Shown: positions 21,686 to 29,886 of the stretch, piece after piece
How positions within the stretch are numbered: position 1 is the first letter of the stretch
How the letters are laid out: every line of letters begins with the position of its first letter
Source of the DNA: Croceicoccus hydrothermalis
GTDB taxonomy: Bacteria; Pseudomonadota; Alphaproteobacteria; Sphingomonadales; Sphingomonadaceae
Assembly: GCF_022378335.1 (NCBI RefSeq)
Contig: NZ_JAIQCI010000007.1
Coordinates: 124,001 to 188,000, forward strand
DNA: 64,000 nt
Reading direction: 5' to 3'
Position numbers and translations under genes: made by a program
Notes under the pieces: model-generated
Seen by the model: the letters and a program-made list of their open reading frames with translations, nothing else
Told to the model about the DNA's origin: nothing
Database searches by the model: none

Positions 21686-23311
21686 TCAACCGCCGCCCGG
21701 CGAACGCGGGCCGAGCGGCTGCCCGCCAGCGGCCTCGTCGTTCTGTCCGACCTTGTCTTCGAGCGGCTTTCCGACCTTGCCGGCCCATTCGATCTGATAA
21801 AGGTCGAAACGGCGGTCGGCGAGGTTGCGCACCGTGCCCTCCGCCCGGGCCCAGGACAGGTCGGCGAGGTTCACGTCGCTGATGGTGAGCGTTTCGACAT
21901 TCTCGGTCGCTTCGGCCGCGATGCCGTCGCGCGCGAACGGGAAATCGCACGGCGTCAGGATACAGCTTTGCGCGTATTGAATGTCCATGTTGCCGACATT
22001 GGGCAGGTTGCCGACATTCCCGCTCATCACGACGAAGCACTGATTCTCGATCGCGCGGGCCTGCGCGCAATAGCGCACCCGCATGTAACCCTGACGGCTG
22101 TCGGTGCAGAACGGGACGAAGATGATGCGTGCGCCCTCGTCAACAAGGCGGCGGGCCAGCTCCGGAAATTCGCTGTCGTAGCAGATCAGCACGCCGATCG
22201 GGCCGCAATCGGTCTGAATCGCGTCGATGCTGTCACCGCCCTTGATGTTCCACCAGTAATCCTCGTTCGGGGTGGGGTGGATCTTCTCCTGTTCGTGGAC
22301 CGATCCGTCGCGCAGGCAGACATAGGCGACATTGTGAATATCACCGTCCTCCATCCGCGTCGGGTGCGAACCGCCGATGATATTGATGTTGTATTCCAGC
22401 GCCATCTTCGACAGCGCCTTGCGGATCTTCGGCGTGTAGTTCGACAATACCTCGATCGCCTCGCTCGGCGACAATTCCTGATCCGCAAAGGATAGAAGGG
22501 GCAGGGTGAACAATTCGGGAAACAGGATGAAGTCGGCGTCGTAATCCGCTGCTACATCGACGAAATATTCGATGCCGCGCATGAATTCCTCGTAATCCTT
22601 GACCTGCCGGGCCTGCAGCTGACAGGTGGCGACGCGCACGCTTTCCACGTCGCGAGGCAGGCGGAACTTCGTCGGCTGATCGCGATCGACGAAGGGATTA
22701 CGCCACACCATATGGGCGGCGTAGGATTTCGATTTCTTATCTTCGGGAAGGTATTTTTCAAGAATACCAATGGGTTCGAAGCCGTTTGCAAGCTGAAACC
22801 TCAACACCGGATCGTGAAGCTTTCCGGCAACGACCTGATCGACGTAATCCTGCGGGCCATCGACCTTGCGCCAATGCCGCGACAGGTTCGGCAGCCGCCC
22901 GCCAAAGGTGATCCCGGTAAGGTCGAGCCGTTCGGCCAGCGCACGTCGTTCTTCGTAAAGACGCCGCCCGATCCGCGTTCCCCGCACCTTGGGATCGACG
23001 CACATCTCATAGCCATAGAGCCACTCACCCGTCGGATTGTGACGCGAACCGAACCCGTTGCCCGTAATCTCGTCCCAGCTATGCGGGCGCAGCGCGACCG
23101 AGCCCAGCCGCATCGATGCGCAATAGCCCACGACCTTCCCGTCGAGCTTCGCGACGAAGCAACCCTCGGGATAGTTGTTCATCTGCCCCCGGATCTCGCC
23201 ATAGGTATAGGCGGGCAGATCGGCATAGGCACGGCGGATCAGCGCGGCGATGCCGCTCACATCGCTGGGCCGGGCCTGGCGCACTTCGAGGCGGGCGGTG
23301 GTGTTGGCCAT
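21686..23311 (-). CDS. Fused GNAT acetyltransferase / nitrilase-superfamily amidohydrolase
   Basis: A 541-residue two-domain protein. Residues about 8-185 form a GNAT domain (GYEMCVDPKVRGTRIGRRLYEERR acetyl-CoA loop). Residues about 225-520 form a carbon-nitrogen hydrolase domain with the catalytic triad Glu266 (FPELFT), Lys343 (EQEKIHPT) and Cys377 (LICYDSEFPE). Start at 23311 follows GGAG. The fusion is known in proteobacteria, but its substrate is not established; the pairing suggests acylation and amide hydrolysis on related metabolites. It lies 48 nt upstream of the antiporter gene on the same strand. Confidence 0.9.
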   Translation of the reverse strand: MANTTARLEVRQARPSDVSGIAALIRRAYADLPAYTYGEIRGQMNNYPEGCFVAKLDGKVVGYCASMRLGSVALRPHSWDEITGNGFGSRHNPTGEWLYGYEMCVDPKVRGTRIGRRLYEERRALAERLDLTGITFGGRLPNLSRHWRKVDGPQDYVDQVVAGKLHDPVLRFQLANGFEPIGILEKYLPEDKKSKSYAAHMVWRNPFVDRDQPTKFRLPRDVESVRVATCQLQARQVKDYEEFMRGIEYFVDVAADYDADFILFPELFTLPLLSFADQELSPSEAIEVLSNYTPKIRKALSKMALEYNINIIGGSHPTRMEDGDIHNVAYVCLRDGSVHEQEKIHPTPNEDYWWNIKGGDSIDAIQTDCGPIGVLICYDSEFPELARRLVDEGARIIFVPFCTDSRQGYMRVRYCAQARAIENQCFVVMSGNVGNLPNVGNMDIQYAQSCILTPCDFPFARDGIAAEATENVETLTISDVNLADLSWARAEGTVRNLADRRFDLYQIEWAGKVGKPLEDKVGQNDEAAGGQPLGPRSPGGG

Positions 23312-23341
23312 GATGGGCTCCGTTTGTGGTCGTCAAAGCAA

Positions 23342-23378
23342 GAAACACCGGCCACGCACCCTGCGCGACCGGTGTTTC
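23342..23378 (-). terminator. icd intrinsic terminator
   Basis: 10-bp inverted repeat (GAAACACCGG / CCGGTGTTTC, 17-nt loop) 26 nt beyond the icd stop. Read on the minus strand it is followed by TTGCTTTG. Confidence 0.65.
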
Positions 23379-23403
23379 CCATAATCCGGGAAGAGCGGTG
23401 CGA

Positions 23404-24627
23404 TCAGCCGCGCTTGCCCATTTCGGTTTCGAGGCCGTTCACGATGGCCTCGAAGAACTGCTCGGTCGTCAGCCAGTTCTGATCCGGGCCGATGAGCAAG
23501 GCAAGATCCTTGGTCATCTGGCCGTTCTCGACCGTCTGAATGCAGACCTTTTCAAGCGTTTCGGCAAATTTCACCACTTCGGGCGTTTCGTCGAACTTGC
23601 CGCGATACATCAGGCCGCGCGTCCATGCGAAAATCGACGCGATGGGGTTGGTGCTGGTCGCCTTGCCCTGCTGATGCTGACGATAGTGGCGGGTGACGGT
23701 GCCGTGGGCGGCCTCGGCCTCGACCGTCTTGCCGTCGGGCGCCATCAGCACCGAGGTCATCAGGCCGAGCGAGCCATAACCCTGCGCAACGGTATCCGAT
23801 TGCACGTCACCGTCATAGTTTTTGCACGCCCACACGAACTTGCCGCTCCACTTCAGCGCGGAGGCGACCATATCGTCGATCAGGCGGTGTTCGTAAGTGA
23901 TCTTCGCTTCTGCGAATTTTTCGGCGAAGCCTTCGGTATCGAACACCTCCTGGAACAGATCCTTGAAGCGGCCGTCATAGGCTTTCATGATCGTGTTCTT
24001 GGTCGACAGATACACCGGCCAGCCGAGGTTCAGCCCGTAGTTGAAGCTGGCCCGTGCGAAATCGCGGATCGAATCGTCCAGGTTATACATCGCCATCGCG
24101 ACGCCGGGGCTGGGGAATTCGAACACTTCCTTATCGATGACCTGGCCATCGTCACCCTCGAACACTAGGCGCAGCTTGCCCGGGCCGGGGATCAGCGTGT
24201 CGGTCGCCTTGTACTGGTCGCCGAATGCGTGACGGCCCACGACGATCGGATCGGTCCAGCCGGGGACGAGCCGCGGCACGTTGTCGATCACGATGGGTTC
24301 GCGGAACACCACGCCGCCAAGGATGTTGCGGATCGTGCCATTGGGCGAACGCCACATCTGCTTGAGATCGAATTCCTCGACCCGCTGTTCGTCGGGGGTG
24401 ATCGTTGCGCATTTCACGCCGACGCCATGTTCCTTGATCGCGTTGGCGGCGTCGACGGTGATCTGGTCATCGGTCTCGTCGCGCTTCTGCACCGACAGAT
24501 CGTAATATTTCAGATCGATGTCGAGATAGGGCAGAATGAGGCGCTCGCGAATCCATTCCCAGATGATCCGCGTCATCTCGTCGCCGTCGATCTCCACGAC
24601 GGGGTTCTTAACCTTGATCTTCTCCAT
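23404..24627 (-). CDS. icd: NADP-dependent isocitrate dehydrogenase
   Basis: TCA-cycle enzyme that oxidatively decarboxylates isocitrate to 2-oxoglutarate and makes NADPH. At 407 residues it belongs to the eukaryote-like homodimeric type ([23 protein letters not shown] start, [13 protein letters not shown] substrate loop, [15 protein letters not shown]). That type is usual in alphaproteobacteria and differs from E. coli Icd. Start ATG at 24627 follows a GAGG site. A predicted promoter lies about 57 nt upstream, and a hairpin terminator follows the gene. Confidence 0.96.
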   Translation of the reverse strand: MEKIKVKNPVVEIDGDEMTRIIWEWIRERLILPYLDIDLKYYDLSVQKRDETDDQITVDAANAIKEHGVGVKCATITPDEQRVEEFDLKQMWRSPNGTIRNILGGVVFREPIVIDNVPRLVPGWTDPIVVGRHAFGDQYKATDTLIPGPGKLRLVFEGDDGQVIDKEVFEFPSPGVAMAMYNLDDSIRDFARASFNYGLNLGWPVYLSTKNTIMKAYDGRFKDLFQEVFDTEGFAEKFAEAKITYEHRLIDDMVASALKWSGKFVWACKNYDGDVQSDTVAQGYGSLGLMTSVLMAPDGKTVEAEAAHGTVTRHYRQHQQGKATSTNPIASIFAWTRGLMYRGKFDETPEVVKFAETLEKVCIQTVENGQMTKDLALLIGPDQNWLTTEQFFEAIVNGLETEMGKRG

Positions 24628-24683
24628 CGGCCTCGTTCTTTCTCATTTGCATGAAATGGGCGCCATCGGCCCGCGTCGAAGGC

Positions 24684-24711
24684 CTCTTAGCAAAGGTGCG
24701 ACGGGGCGCAA
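24684..24711 (-). promoter_or_regulatory. Predicted icd promoter
   Basis: On the minus strand: TTGCGC, 16 nt, TAAGAG, placing the start about 50 nt before the icd ATG. Found by eye. Confidence 0.4.
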
Positions 24712-24780
24712 GGGGCGCGGGCATGCAAAGCGAACCGCCGCAGCGATCACGCGAATGTCAGAACATGAGGATGGAGCCGA

Positions 24781-24855
24781 TGGTGGGCGTAGGAAGGATT
24801 GAACTTCCGACCCCTGCAATGTCAATACAGTGCTCTACCACTGAGCTATACGCCC
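24781..24855 (-). tRNA. tRNA-Val (GAC)
   Basis: 75 nt including an encoded CCA. On the minus strand the acceptor GGGCGTA pairs with TACGCCC, followed by discriminator A and CCA. The D-arm is GCTC/GAGC with AGTGGTA, the anticodon stem is CTGTA/TGCAG with loop TTGACAT (anticodon GAC), and the T-arm is GGAAG/CTTCC with loop TTCAATC. It reads valine GTC/GTT codons. No integrase or attachment-site repeat is seen next to it. Confidence 0.95.
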
Positions 24856-24911
24856 ACTCATCGGCATCGACCGGCGGAAGGGGGAGCCCGTTTACCGCCG
24901 GTAGGCGCGTC

Positions 24912-24940
24912 CCACTAACGGGGCTTTTCGCATTGCGCAA
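24912..24940 (-). promoter_or_regulatory. Predicted tRNA-Val promoter
   Basis: Minus strand TTGCGC, 17 nt, TAGTGG, about 57 nt upstream of the mature tRNA 5' end and downstream of the cpdR stop. The -10 is weak. Confidence 0.35.
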
Positions 24941-24986
24941 GTCGTCATTGCAAAGTTTTTGCGGCGCGCTTCTCTTTTACAGAGGT

Positions 24987-25364
24987 TCAGCGCGGCCCAC
25001 GCGCCGGGGCACGTTCGAAAAGCTGCTCCACCTCGGCGACGAGATGTTTGAGGTGGAAGGGTTTGGACAGCACCTTGGCCTGTGGTGCTTCCTTGCTGGC
25101 GCGCATGCTCACCGCCGCGAAACCGGTGATGAACATGACCTTCGTCGTCGGCGACACCTGCGCGCAGCGTTGCGCAAGCTCGATGCCATCCATCTCCGGC
25201 ATCACGATATCGGACAAAAGGAGATCGAAATGATGTGTCTGCAAGAGCGGCAAGGCGGTCGTGCCCTTGTTGACGGCCACCACTTCGTATCCCGCGTTTT
25301 CGAGCGCGCGGTGCAGATATGTGCGCATGGCCTCCTCGTCTTCGGCCAGCAAAATTCGAATCAT
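24987..25364 (-). CDS. cpdR: Single-domain response regulator CpdR
   Basis: A 125-residue receiver-only protein. Unphosphorylated CpdR promotes ClpXP degradation of CtrA and other cell-cycle proteins; the CckA-ChpT relay phosphorylates and inactivates it. Features are the acidic pocket LLAEDEEAMR, phospho-acceptor Asp in LLLSDIVMPEMDGIEL, MFITGFAAVS and the conserved Lys in LSKPFHLKHLV. These segments match CpdR closely, including the FHL form. The ATG at 25364 has GAGG 5 nt upstream; an upstream TTG is less likely. Confidence 0.88.
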   Translation of the reverse strand: MIRILLAEDEEAMRTYLHRALENAGYEVVAVNKGTTALPLLQTHHFDLLLSDIVMPEMDGIELAQRCAQVSPTTKVMFITGFAAVSMRASKEAPQAKVLSKPFHLKHLVAEVEQLFERAPARGPR

Positions 25365-25520
25365 GGTTGCCTCGGTCAAGGTTGGGCGTGCAAGTCCGAA
25401 TGTCCGAACCTGCTACGCAGTTGCGATATAGTAGGTGCCGCGTAAACAAATCCTGTGCAAGCGAGGGCAACCCCCTACGGCAATTGATTCAATGGCGGGA
25501 AGCGGGCATCGTTCCGACCG

Positions 25521-26504
25521 ATGCACGATGGCGATGGTGATAATGTGGCGGGAGCCGACGGGGACAATACGGCAAGTGCCGTGCGCGACACGGCGCAATC
25601 CGGCGGATCGATCCCGGGGCTCGCCCGTGCCGCGTTCACCTATCAAAGCGGCCGGCGGGATGATGGCGCAGGGGGCCGGGGCGGCCTTCCGCTGTTGATC
25701 GCGGTTCCCCATGCGGGGCGGGCCTATCCGCCTGCGATCCTCGACCATATGCGCGATCCGGGCGAGGCGATGGTCCGGCTCGAGGATCGGCATGTCGACG
25801 CCATCGCGCGCCGCGTTGCGGACAAGACCGGCGCGGCACTGCTCATCGCGCAGGCGCCGCGTGCGATAATCGATCTCAACCGCGATCCGGGTGACATCGA
25901 TCCGGCAATGTTCCGCGGCGATCGCACCGGGATGGTGGCGGGTGCGCGTTCGCTGCGCGGGCTTGGCCTGTTTCCGCGGCGTCTTTCCGGAATGGGCGAC
26001 ATCTGGCGCGGAAGCATCCCGGCGCACGATGCGGGCCGCCGCATCGCTGCGATCCATGCGCCCTATCACGAATGTCTGGGCCGGATCCTGGCCGATATTC
26101 AGGCGCGATTTGGTGAAGCGGTCCTGCTCGACCTCCATTCTATGCCCTCGCTCGCTCCTGCTGATGACGGCGGGTCGGTCGCAACGCATGTCGTCGGGAC
26201 GCGGTTCGGGCGCAGCTGTGCGGGCGATTTCGCCGCTGCGGCGCTCCATACGCTGGAGCGGGGCGGGGTCGAGATTGCCTTTAACCGGCCCTATGCGGGG
26301 GGGTATGTGCTCGACAGGCATGGCGATCCGCGGGGCGGGGTTCATGCGATACAGCTGGAGATCGACCGGGCGACCTATCTCGGCGACGATCATGCGCTCC
26401 GTGATGACGGGGTCGAGCAACAGGCCAGCCTGATCACCGATCTGATCCATGCGCTCGCGGCGGTGGCTCGCGACCGGGCGGCGCGTGCGCAGGCCGCCGA
26501 ATAG
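25521..26504 (+). CDS. N-formylglutamate amidohydrolase family protein
   Basis: A 327-residue protein. Its core from about residue 55 has the family's VPHAGRAYP motif, the RLEDRHVDAIARRVA region, IIDLNRDPGDIDP, LLDLHSMPS and NRPYAGGYVLDRHG, all typical of HutG2-like N-formylglutamate deformylases of the histidine-degradation or related pathways. The first about 40 residues are Asp/Gly-rich and poorly conserved, so the true start may be further in. No other hut gene is nearby; the physiological substrate is uncertain. Confidence 0.85.
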   Translation: MHDGDGDNVAGADGDNTASAVRDTAQSGGSIPGLARAAFTYQSGRRDDGAGGRGGLPLLIAVPHAGRAYPPAILDHMRDPGEAMVRLEDRHVDAIARRVADKTGAALLIAQAPRAIIDLNRDPGDIDPAMFRGDRTGMVAGARSLRGLGLFPRRLSGMGDIWRGSIPAHDAGRRIAAIHAPYHECLGRILADIQARFGEAVLLDLHSMPSLAPADDGGSVATHVVGTRFGRSCAGDFAAAALHTLERGGVEIAFNRPYAGGYVLDRHGDPRGGVHAIQLEIDRATYLGDDHALRDDGVEQQASLITDLIHALAAVARDRAARAQAAE

Positions 26505-26509
26505 CTCAC

Positions 26510-26541
26510 AAAAAACCACCCCGCGCAACGCGCGAGGTGGT
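26510..26541 (-). terminator. Intrinsic terminator of the candidate sRNA
   Basis: Stem of CCACC-T-CGCGC pairing with GCGCG-G-GGTGG (one U-G wobble) around a GTT loop, then TTTTTT. It could also receive read-through from the sapC side. Confidence 0.8.
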
Positions 26542-26605
26542 CAAGGTTCAGGGAGGTGGCGCCAATGGCGCCTGTCTGCCGGCCATGAGGGAAACCGGCG
26601 AGAAC
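26510..26605 (-). ncRNA. Candidate small regulatory RNA (mmgR/alpha-r8-like)
   Basis: A self-contained intergenic transcription unit of about 95 nt between convergent genes. On the minus strand a promoter (TTGTCA, 17 nt, TATCTT at 26640-26612) is followed by hairpin 1 (GCCGG/CCGGC with a 12-nt loop starting TTTCCCTC), hairpin 2 (GGCGCC-ATT-GGCGCC), an unpaired stretch with ACCTCCCTGAACC, and an 11-bp terminator stem followed by six T residues. A CCUCCCU single-stranded core is reminiscent, from memory, of the alphaproteobacterial mmgR (Rfam suhB) family. It probably pairs with ribosome-binding sites. Expression is not shown; the boundaries are predicted. Confidence 0.6.
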
Positions 26606-26611
26606 GATCCT

Positions 26612-26640
26612 AAGATAGGTTGATTGTCGGATCGTGACAA
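26612..26640 (-). promoter_or_regulatory. Predicted sigma70 promoter of the candidate sRNA
   Basis: TTGTCA, exactly 17 nt, TATCTT: the best -35/-10 combination I see in the window, in a purely intergenic place with no downstream coding sequence. Predicted start near G26605. Confidence 0.6.
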
Positions 26641-26683
26641 GCCTGCATCACAAAACAAATATTTGTTCTAGTCAGGAACAAAA

Positions 26684-26714
26684 GCGCCGGCCCCGTTTTT
26701 GGCGCGGCCGGCGC
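26684..26714 (-). terminator. sapC intrinsic terminator
   Basis: 9-bp perfect stem (GCGCCGGCC / GGCCGGCGC) with a 13-nt loop, 21 nt beyond the sapC stop. On the minus strand it is followed by TTTTGTTCC. Confidence 0.75.
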
Positions 26715-26735
26715 ATGTTTTGCGGGCAAGCCGAA

Positions 26736-27515
26736 TCAGGCGTTGGCCGTCTGCGAAACGGGGCCCTTGCCCTGGCTCACCTGTCGGCCGAAGATTTCCC
26801 GCGTCAGGTCGAGCGAGAAGAGATGCGCATAAATCAGCGACAGCAGGCCGTTCTGATTCCAGGTGCGAAGCTGATCGCCGCGCATTTCGCGCAGCTTTTC
26901 CTGATCGACCATCTGAAAACCGCGATAGATGAACGGGTCGCTGCTTTCGTCCCGGCGAATGGCAACCTCGCCATCCATCAACAATTCGTGCTTCTTAAGC
27001 TCCTGCATGAACGCGGCGGTGCGCTGACCGGCCTGTTCGAACTGCTCGTTGAACTTCAGGATGTTCTGCGTCGCCGTGCTCGGCTGCCCCTCGTCGTCGA
27101 AGAGCCGCTCGCCCTCCTCGAATTCGCCGACGAGATTGCTCGACGGGTCGTAGCACAGCGAAAGCTGATCGGTATCGGGCGACAGCTTGGCAAGGAGGAA
27201 GGGATAACGCCGCGCGTAAGCGGGGACATAGGCCGGCGTCGTCATCGTGCCTTCGTCGTCGAAGAAGGTGTTGACCCCTTCGTTCAGTCCCATCAGCGCG
27301 AGCGGAACCGGATTGTCGCCTGACGAAAAGATGATCGGATAATTGCGCTGCGCCGAAGGGAACTCCTCGACCGTGAGCGGAACGGCATGCTGCTTGGCCA
27401 GCCAGGGCGCCTTTTGCGTGCTCAGCGCACGGAAATTGCCGTGTTCATTGCTGTTGAGCGGAACGAGGCCATTGTAGAAGATCGGCAGGTTGGCGTTTTG
27501 CGGCGCGCTGGCCAT
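26736..27515 (-). CDS. SapC family protein
   Basis: A 259-residue protein of the SapC family (named after a Campylobacter S-layer gene but widespread in alphaproteobacteria). The signature region is visible: YNGLVPLNSNEHGNF, VPLTVEEFPSAQRNYPIIFS, VPLALMGLNEGVNTFF and VPAYARRYPFLLAK. It has no signal peptide, so it is probably cytoplasmic; its function is not established. Start at 27515 follows GGAG. A good promoter lies about 80 nt upstream and a terminator follows, so it is a single-gene unit. Confidence 0.88.
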   Translation of the reverse strand: MASAPQNANLPIFYNGLVPLNSNEHGNFRALSTQKAPWLAKQHAVPLTVEEFPSAQRNYPIIFSSGDNPVPLALMGLNEGVNTFFDDEGTMTTPAYVPAYARRYPFLLAKLSPDTDQLSLCYDPSSNLVGEFEEGERLFDDEGQPSTATQNILKFNEQFEQAGQRTAAFMQELKKHELLMDGEVAIRRDESSDPFIYRGFQMVDQEKLREMRGDQLRTWNQNGLLSLIYAHLFSLDLTREIFGRQVSQGKGPVSQTANA

Positions 27516-27597
27516 AGGGATTCTCCGGTACTGAAAACAAGCTTCGGGTCGTTGCGAAAATATCGTGCGGGGACGTGACGCCCCTGGATGGCATGGC

Positions 27598-27626
27598 GCT
27601 TTAGGCGAGCGGTGAAGGTGGTGCAA
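27598..27626 (-). promoter_or_regulatory. Predicted sapC promoter
   Basis: Minus strand TTGCAC, 17 nt, TAAAGC, giving a leader of about 76 nt before sapC. It shares the TAAAGN -10 form with the predicted atp and tRNA-Ala promoters. Confidence 0.5.
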
Positions 27627-27662
27627 GGCGGTCGCATCGCGGCCAAAGCTGTGCCGACAGCA

Positions 27663-29096
27663 TCAGATGAGCTTGCCGGGGTTCATGATATTCCTGGGGT
27701 CGAGCGCATGCTTGACCGCCGCCATCACGTCGAGCGCGGCCGCCGCATGCGTATCGCGCAGCATGTCGCGCTTGTCCTGCCCGATGCCGTGTTCGGCGGA
27801 GATCGAGCCGCCCCATTCGCCGACGCGTGTGTAGACGCGGCGGCTGATCGCCTTGCCGTCGGTTGCCTCCCACGCGGCTTCGTCGGCGCCGTCGGGCGCG
27901 ATCACGTGCAAATGGATATTGCCGTCGCCCAGATGGCCGAACCCCACGACGTCGTGGCCGGGCCAGTCGGCGGCGATGTCGTCGGCGATGAAATCCATGA
28001 AATCTGGCATTTTCGCGACCGGCACGGAAATATCGTGCTGCACCGCCGGGCCGCGGGCCTTTTCCGCAGGTGAAATCGTCTCGCGCAATTGCCAGAACGC
28101 CTCCGCCTGCGTTTCATTGGCGGCGATGGCGGCATCCTCGACCAGCCCATCCTCGAACGCGGCCATCATCGCGCCCTCCACCCGCTCGCCAAGCGTGTCG
28201 GCGTCATTCTCGTCGCCCACGAATTCGAGCAATGCGTGCCAGCCATGCGCTTCCTGCAACGGCGCCTGCGCATCGGGGAGATAGGCGATCACATCGTCGA
28301 GACAGCGTTGCGGCAAGACCTCGAACCCTTCGAGTGCGTCGCCCATCACGCCCTCGCAATGGAGAAGGAGCCGGCGTGCCTGGTGAAGGTCGGGCACGCC
28401 CGCCCAGACCACGCGCCGCTCCGCGATGGCGGGCGAAAGGCGCAGTACCGCGGTGCTGACGATGCCGAGCGTCCCTTCGGAACCGATCCACAATTGCTTG
28501 AGGTCGAAACCGCGATTGTCCTTCTTCAACGCCGCCGTCATGTCGAGCATGCGTCCATCGGGGAGCACGACCTCGATCCCGGCGACGAGGCTGCGCATCG
28601 CCCCGTGACGCAGCACCTGCGTCCCGCCCGCATTCGTCGCGATCAACCCACCGACCGTGGCCGACCCTTTCCCGCCGAGCGAAAGGGGGAAGCGCAGCCG
28701 CTCCGCCTCCGCCGCTTCGTGAAGGGTTTGAAGCACGACGCCCGCGCCGCATCGCGCGGTGCGGGCATCGCCGTCGATGGTCATGGCGTTCATCCGGCGC
28801 AGCGAAAGGAGCAGCGCATCGCCGCTTTCATCGGGGGTGGCCCCGCCGACCATGCCGCTGTTCCCGCCCTGCGGCACGATCGGCACGCCATGTTCGGCGC
28901 ACAGTGCCACGATGCGGGAAAGCTGCGCCGTATCGGCAGGCTGCGCAAGCGCGAGCGCGCGGCCGGTATAGCGTCCGCGCCAATCGGTCAGCCAGGGTTC
29001 CATGATATCCGCGTCGCGGCTCAACCCCTTGTCGCCCAGGATGTCGTGCGCGCGTGCAAGGAAGGTTTCGGAATCGTGGTCGTTCGCAATCGTCAT
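27663..29096 (-). CDS. FAD-linked 2-hydroxyacid dehydrogenase (GlcD/D-2-hydroxyglutarate dehydrogenase type)
   Basis: A 477-residue VAO/PCMH-fold flavoprotein. The FAD domain has VPQGGNSGMVGGATP, LSLGGKGSATVGGLIATNAGGTQ and WIGSEGTLGIVS. The C-terminal cap carries GFGHLGDGNIHLHV and ends SAEHGIGQDKRD...NIMNPGKL, with the His residues that bind metal or substrate in D-2-HG/D-lactate dehydrogenases. No iron-sulfur domain is fused. D-2-hydroxyglutarate or D-lactate are the likely substrates; the choice is not resolved. The start is taken at ATG 29096, because the upstream extension is Arg-rich and unlike the family. Confidence 0.9.
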   Translation of the reverse strand: MTIANDHDSETFLARAHDILGDKGLSRDADIMEPWLTDWRGRYTGRALALAQPADTAQLSRIVALCAEHGVPIVPQGGNSGMVGGATPDESGDALLLSLRRMNAMTIDGDARTARCGAGVVLQTLHEAAEAERLRFPLSLGGKGSATVGGLIATNAGGTQVLRHGAMRSLVAGIEVVLPDGRMLDMTAALKKDNRGFDLKQLWIGSEGTLGIVSTAVLRLSPAIAERRVVWAGVPDLHQARRLLLHCEGVMGDALEGFEVLPQRCLDDVIAYLPDAQAPLQEAHGWHALLEFVGDENDADTLGERVEGAMMAAFEDGLVEDAAIAANETQAEAFWQLRETISPAEKARGPAVQHDISVPVAKMPDFMDFIADDIAADWPGHDVVGFGHLGDGNIHLHVIAPDGADEAAWEATDGKAISRRVYTRVGEWGGSISAEHGIGQDKRDMLRDTHAAAALDVMAAVKHALDPRNIMNPGKLI

Positions 29097-29284
29097 GGCA
29101 TCGCGCCTTGCCAGATCGCGCACGCCATGTCGCCCCCGTTTGCGGCGCCCCGCCAGACGCGCGTGGCCCGATTTCTGCGCGGCAAGGAAATTGCCGATCG
29201 AATTCACGAGGTTAAGCCATCATTCAAGGCGAGACGTGCAGACGGCCCCAAATTGCATGTTGCACCTGCACAGCAGCGGTTTCA

Positions 29285-29307
29285 TATCGGTTGACGTTCA
29301 ACCGATA
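29285..29307. promoter_or_regulatory. 23-bp perfect palindrome, candidate operator
   Basis: TATCGGTTGA-CGT-TCAACCGATA: a 10-bp perfect inverted repeat with a 3-nt centre. It lies 24 nt before the exported-protein gene at 29332 and in the divergent region with the FAD-dehydrogenase gene. It contains a TTGACG that could be a -35 element. Confidence 0.5.
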
Positions 29308-29331
29308 AGGGGTGGGTTCCGGACTATCATA

Positions 29332-29826
29332 ATGGCTTTCGACATCCTCTGGATTGCGCCACTTTCGCTGCTCAGCGGGGCGTTCGCGTTCGGCGCGGCG
29401 GAGATGGGCTGGAACCCGAACGAGGCCGACGACGCCGTGCATTTTCCCGGCGACGATCTCGTCTTCGAACAGACGCGAAGCCGCATCGTGGTGAGGGTTA
29501 CGCCCTTCGGTTCGCAAAAGCGCGATCCGCAGCGGCAGACGGTCACGCAATTGCGGCCGCTCGCGGAAAAGAGCGAGGAATGCCTGCCTCTCGCCGATGT
29601 GGCGGGCGTTCGGTTGGGGCAGGGGCGGCTGCTGCTTTTCATGCGCGACCGCCGCATCTACAGCGCGAATTTCGAACGGTCGTGCCCTGTCGAAAGCTTT
29701 TACTCCGGCTTCTACGTCGAGCGGCCGAGTGACGGGCGGATCTGCGCCGGGCGGGAAGAGTTGCACGCCCGGTCCGGCGCCGATTGCACGCTCAGCAGTT
29801 TTCGCGGCATGACAGCGGAAGATTAA
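29332..29826 (+). CDS. Exported cysteine-containing protein of unknown function
   Basis: A 164-residue product. A hydrophobic N-terminus (MAFDILWIAPLSLLSGAFAFGAA) acts as a signal peptide or anchor. The mature part is soluble-looking with four cysteines (SEECLP, RSCPVE, RICAG, ADCTL), enough for two disulfides, and an aromatic-rich centre (RRIYSANFERSC, ESFYSGFYVERP). I recognise no named domain; similar hypothetical proteins occur in sphingomonads as far as I recall. Codon use matches neighbours, which supports a real gene. Preceded by a 23-bp palindrome. Confidence 0.75.
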   Translation: MAFDILWIAPLSLLSGAFAFGAAEMGWNPNEADDAVHFPGDDLVFEQTRSRIVVRVTPFGSQKRDPQRQTVTQLRPLAEKSEECLPLADVAGVRLGQGRLLLFMRDRRIYSANFERSCPVESFYSGFYVERPSDGRICAGREELHARSGADCTLSSFRGMTAED

Positions 29827-29858
29827 TTCTCGGCAAACCCGCAAATACGAGGGAGAAC

Positions 29859-29886
29859 TTGACTTTTTCCTGCTTTGCTCCATAGC
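29859..29886 (+). promoter_or_regulatory. Predicted promoter of the DEAD-box helicase gene
   Basis: TTGACT, 16 nt, CATAGC, placing the start near 29893 and leaving a leader of about 205 nt. The rest of the 271-nt gap shows no obvious conserved structure or small gene. Confidence 0.4.

Noticed and set aside
24781-24855. tRNA genes as integration sites for a mobile element
   Set aside because: No integrase, no repeated tRNA 3' end and no foreign-looking genes near tRNA-Val or tRNA-Ala.
29224-29883. A 219-codon minus-strand frame opposite the exported protein at 29332
   Set aside because: The plus-strand product has a signal sequence and paired cysteines; the minus-strand translation is compositionally biased.
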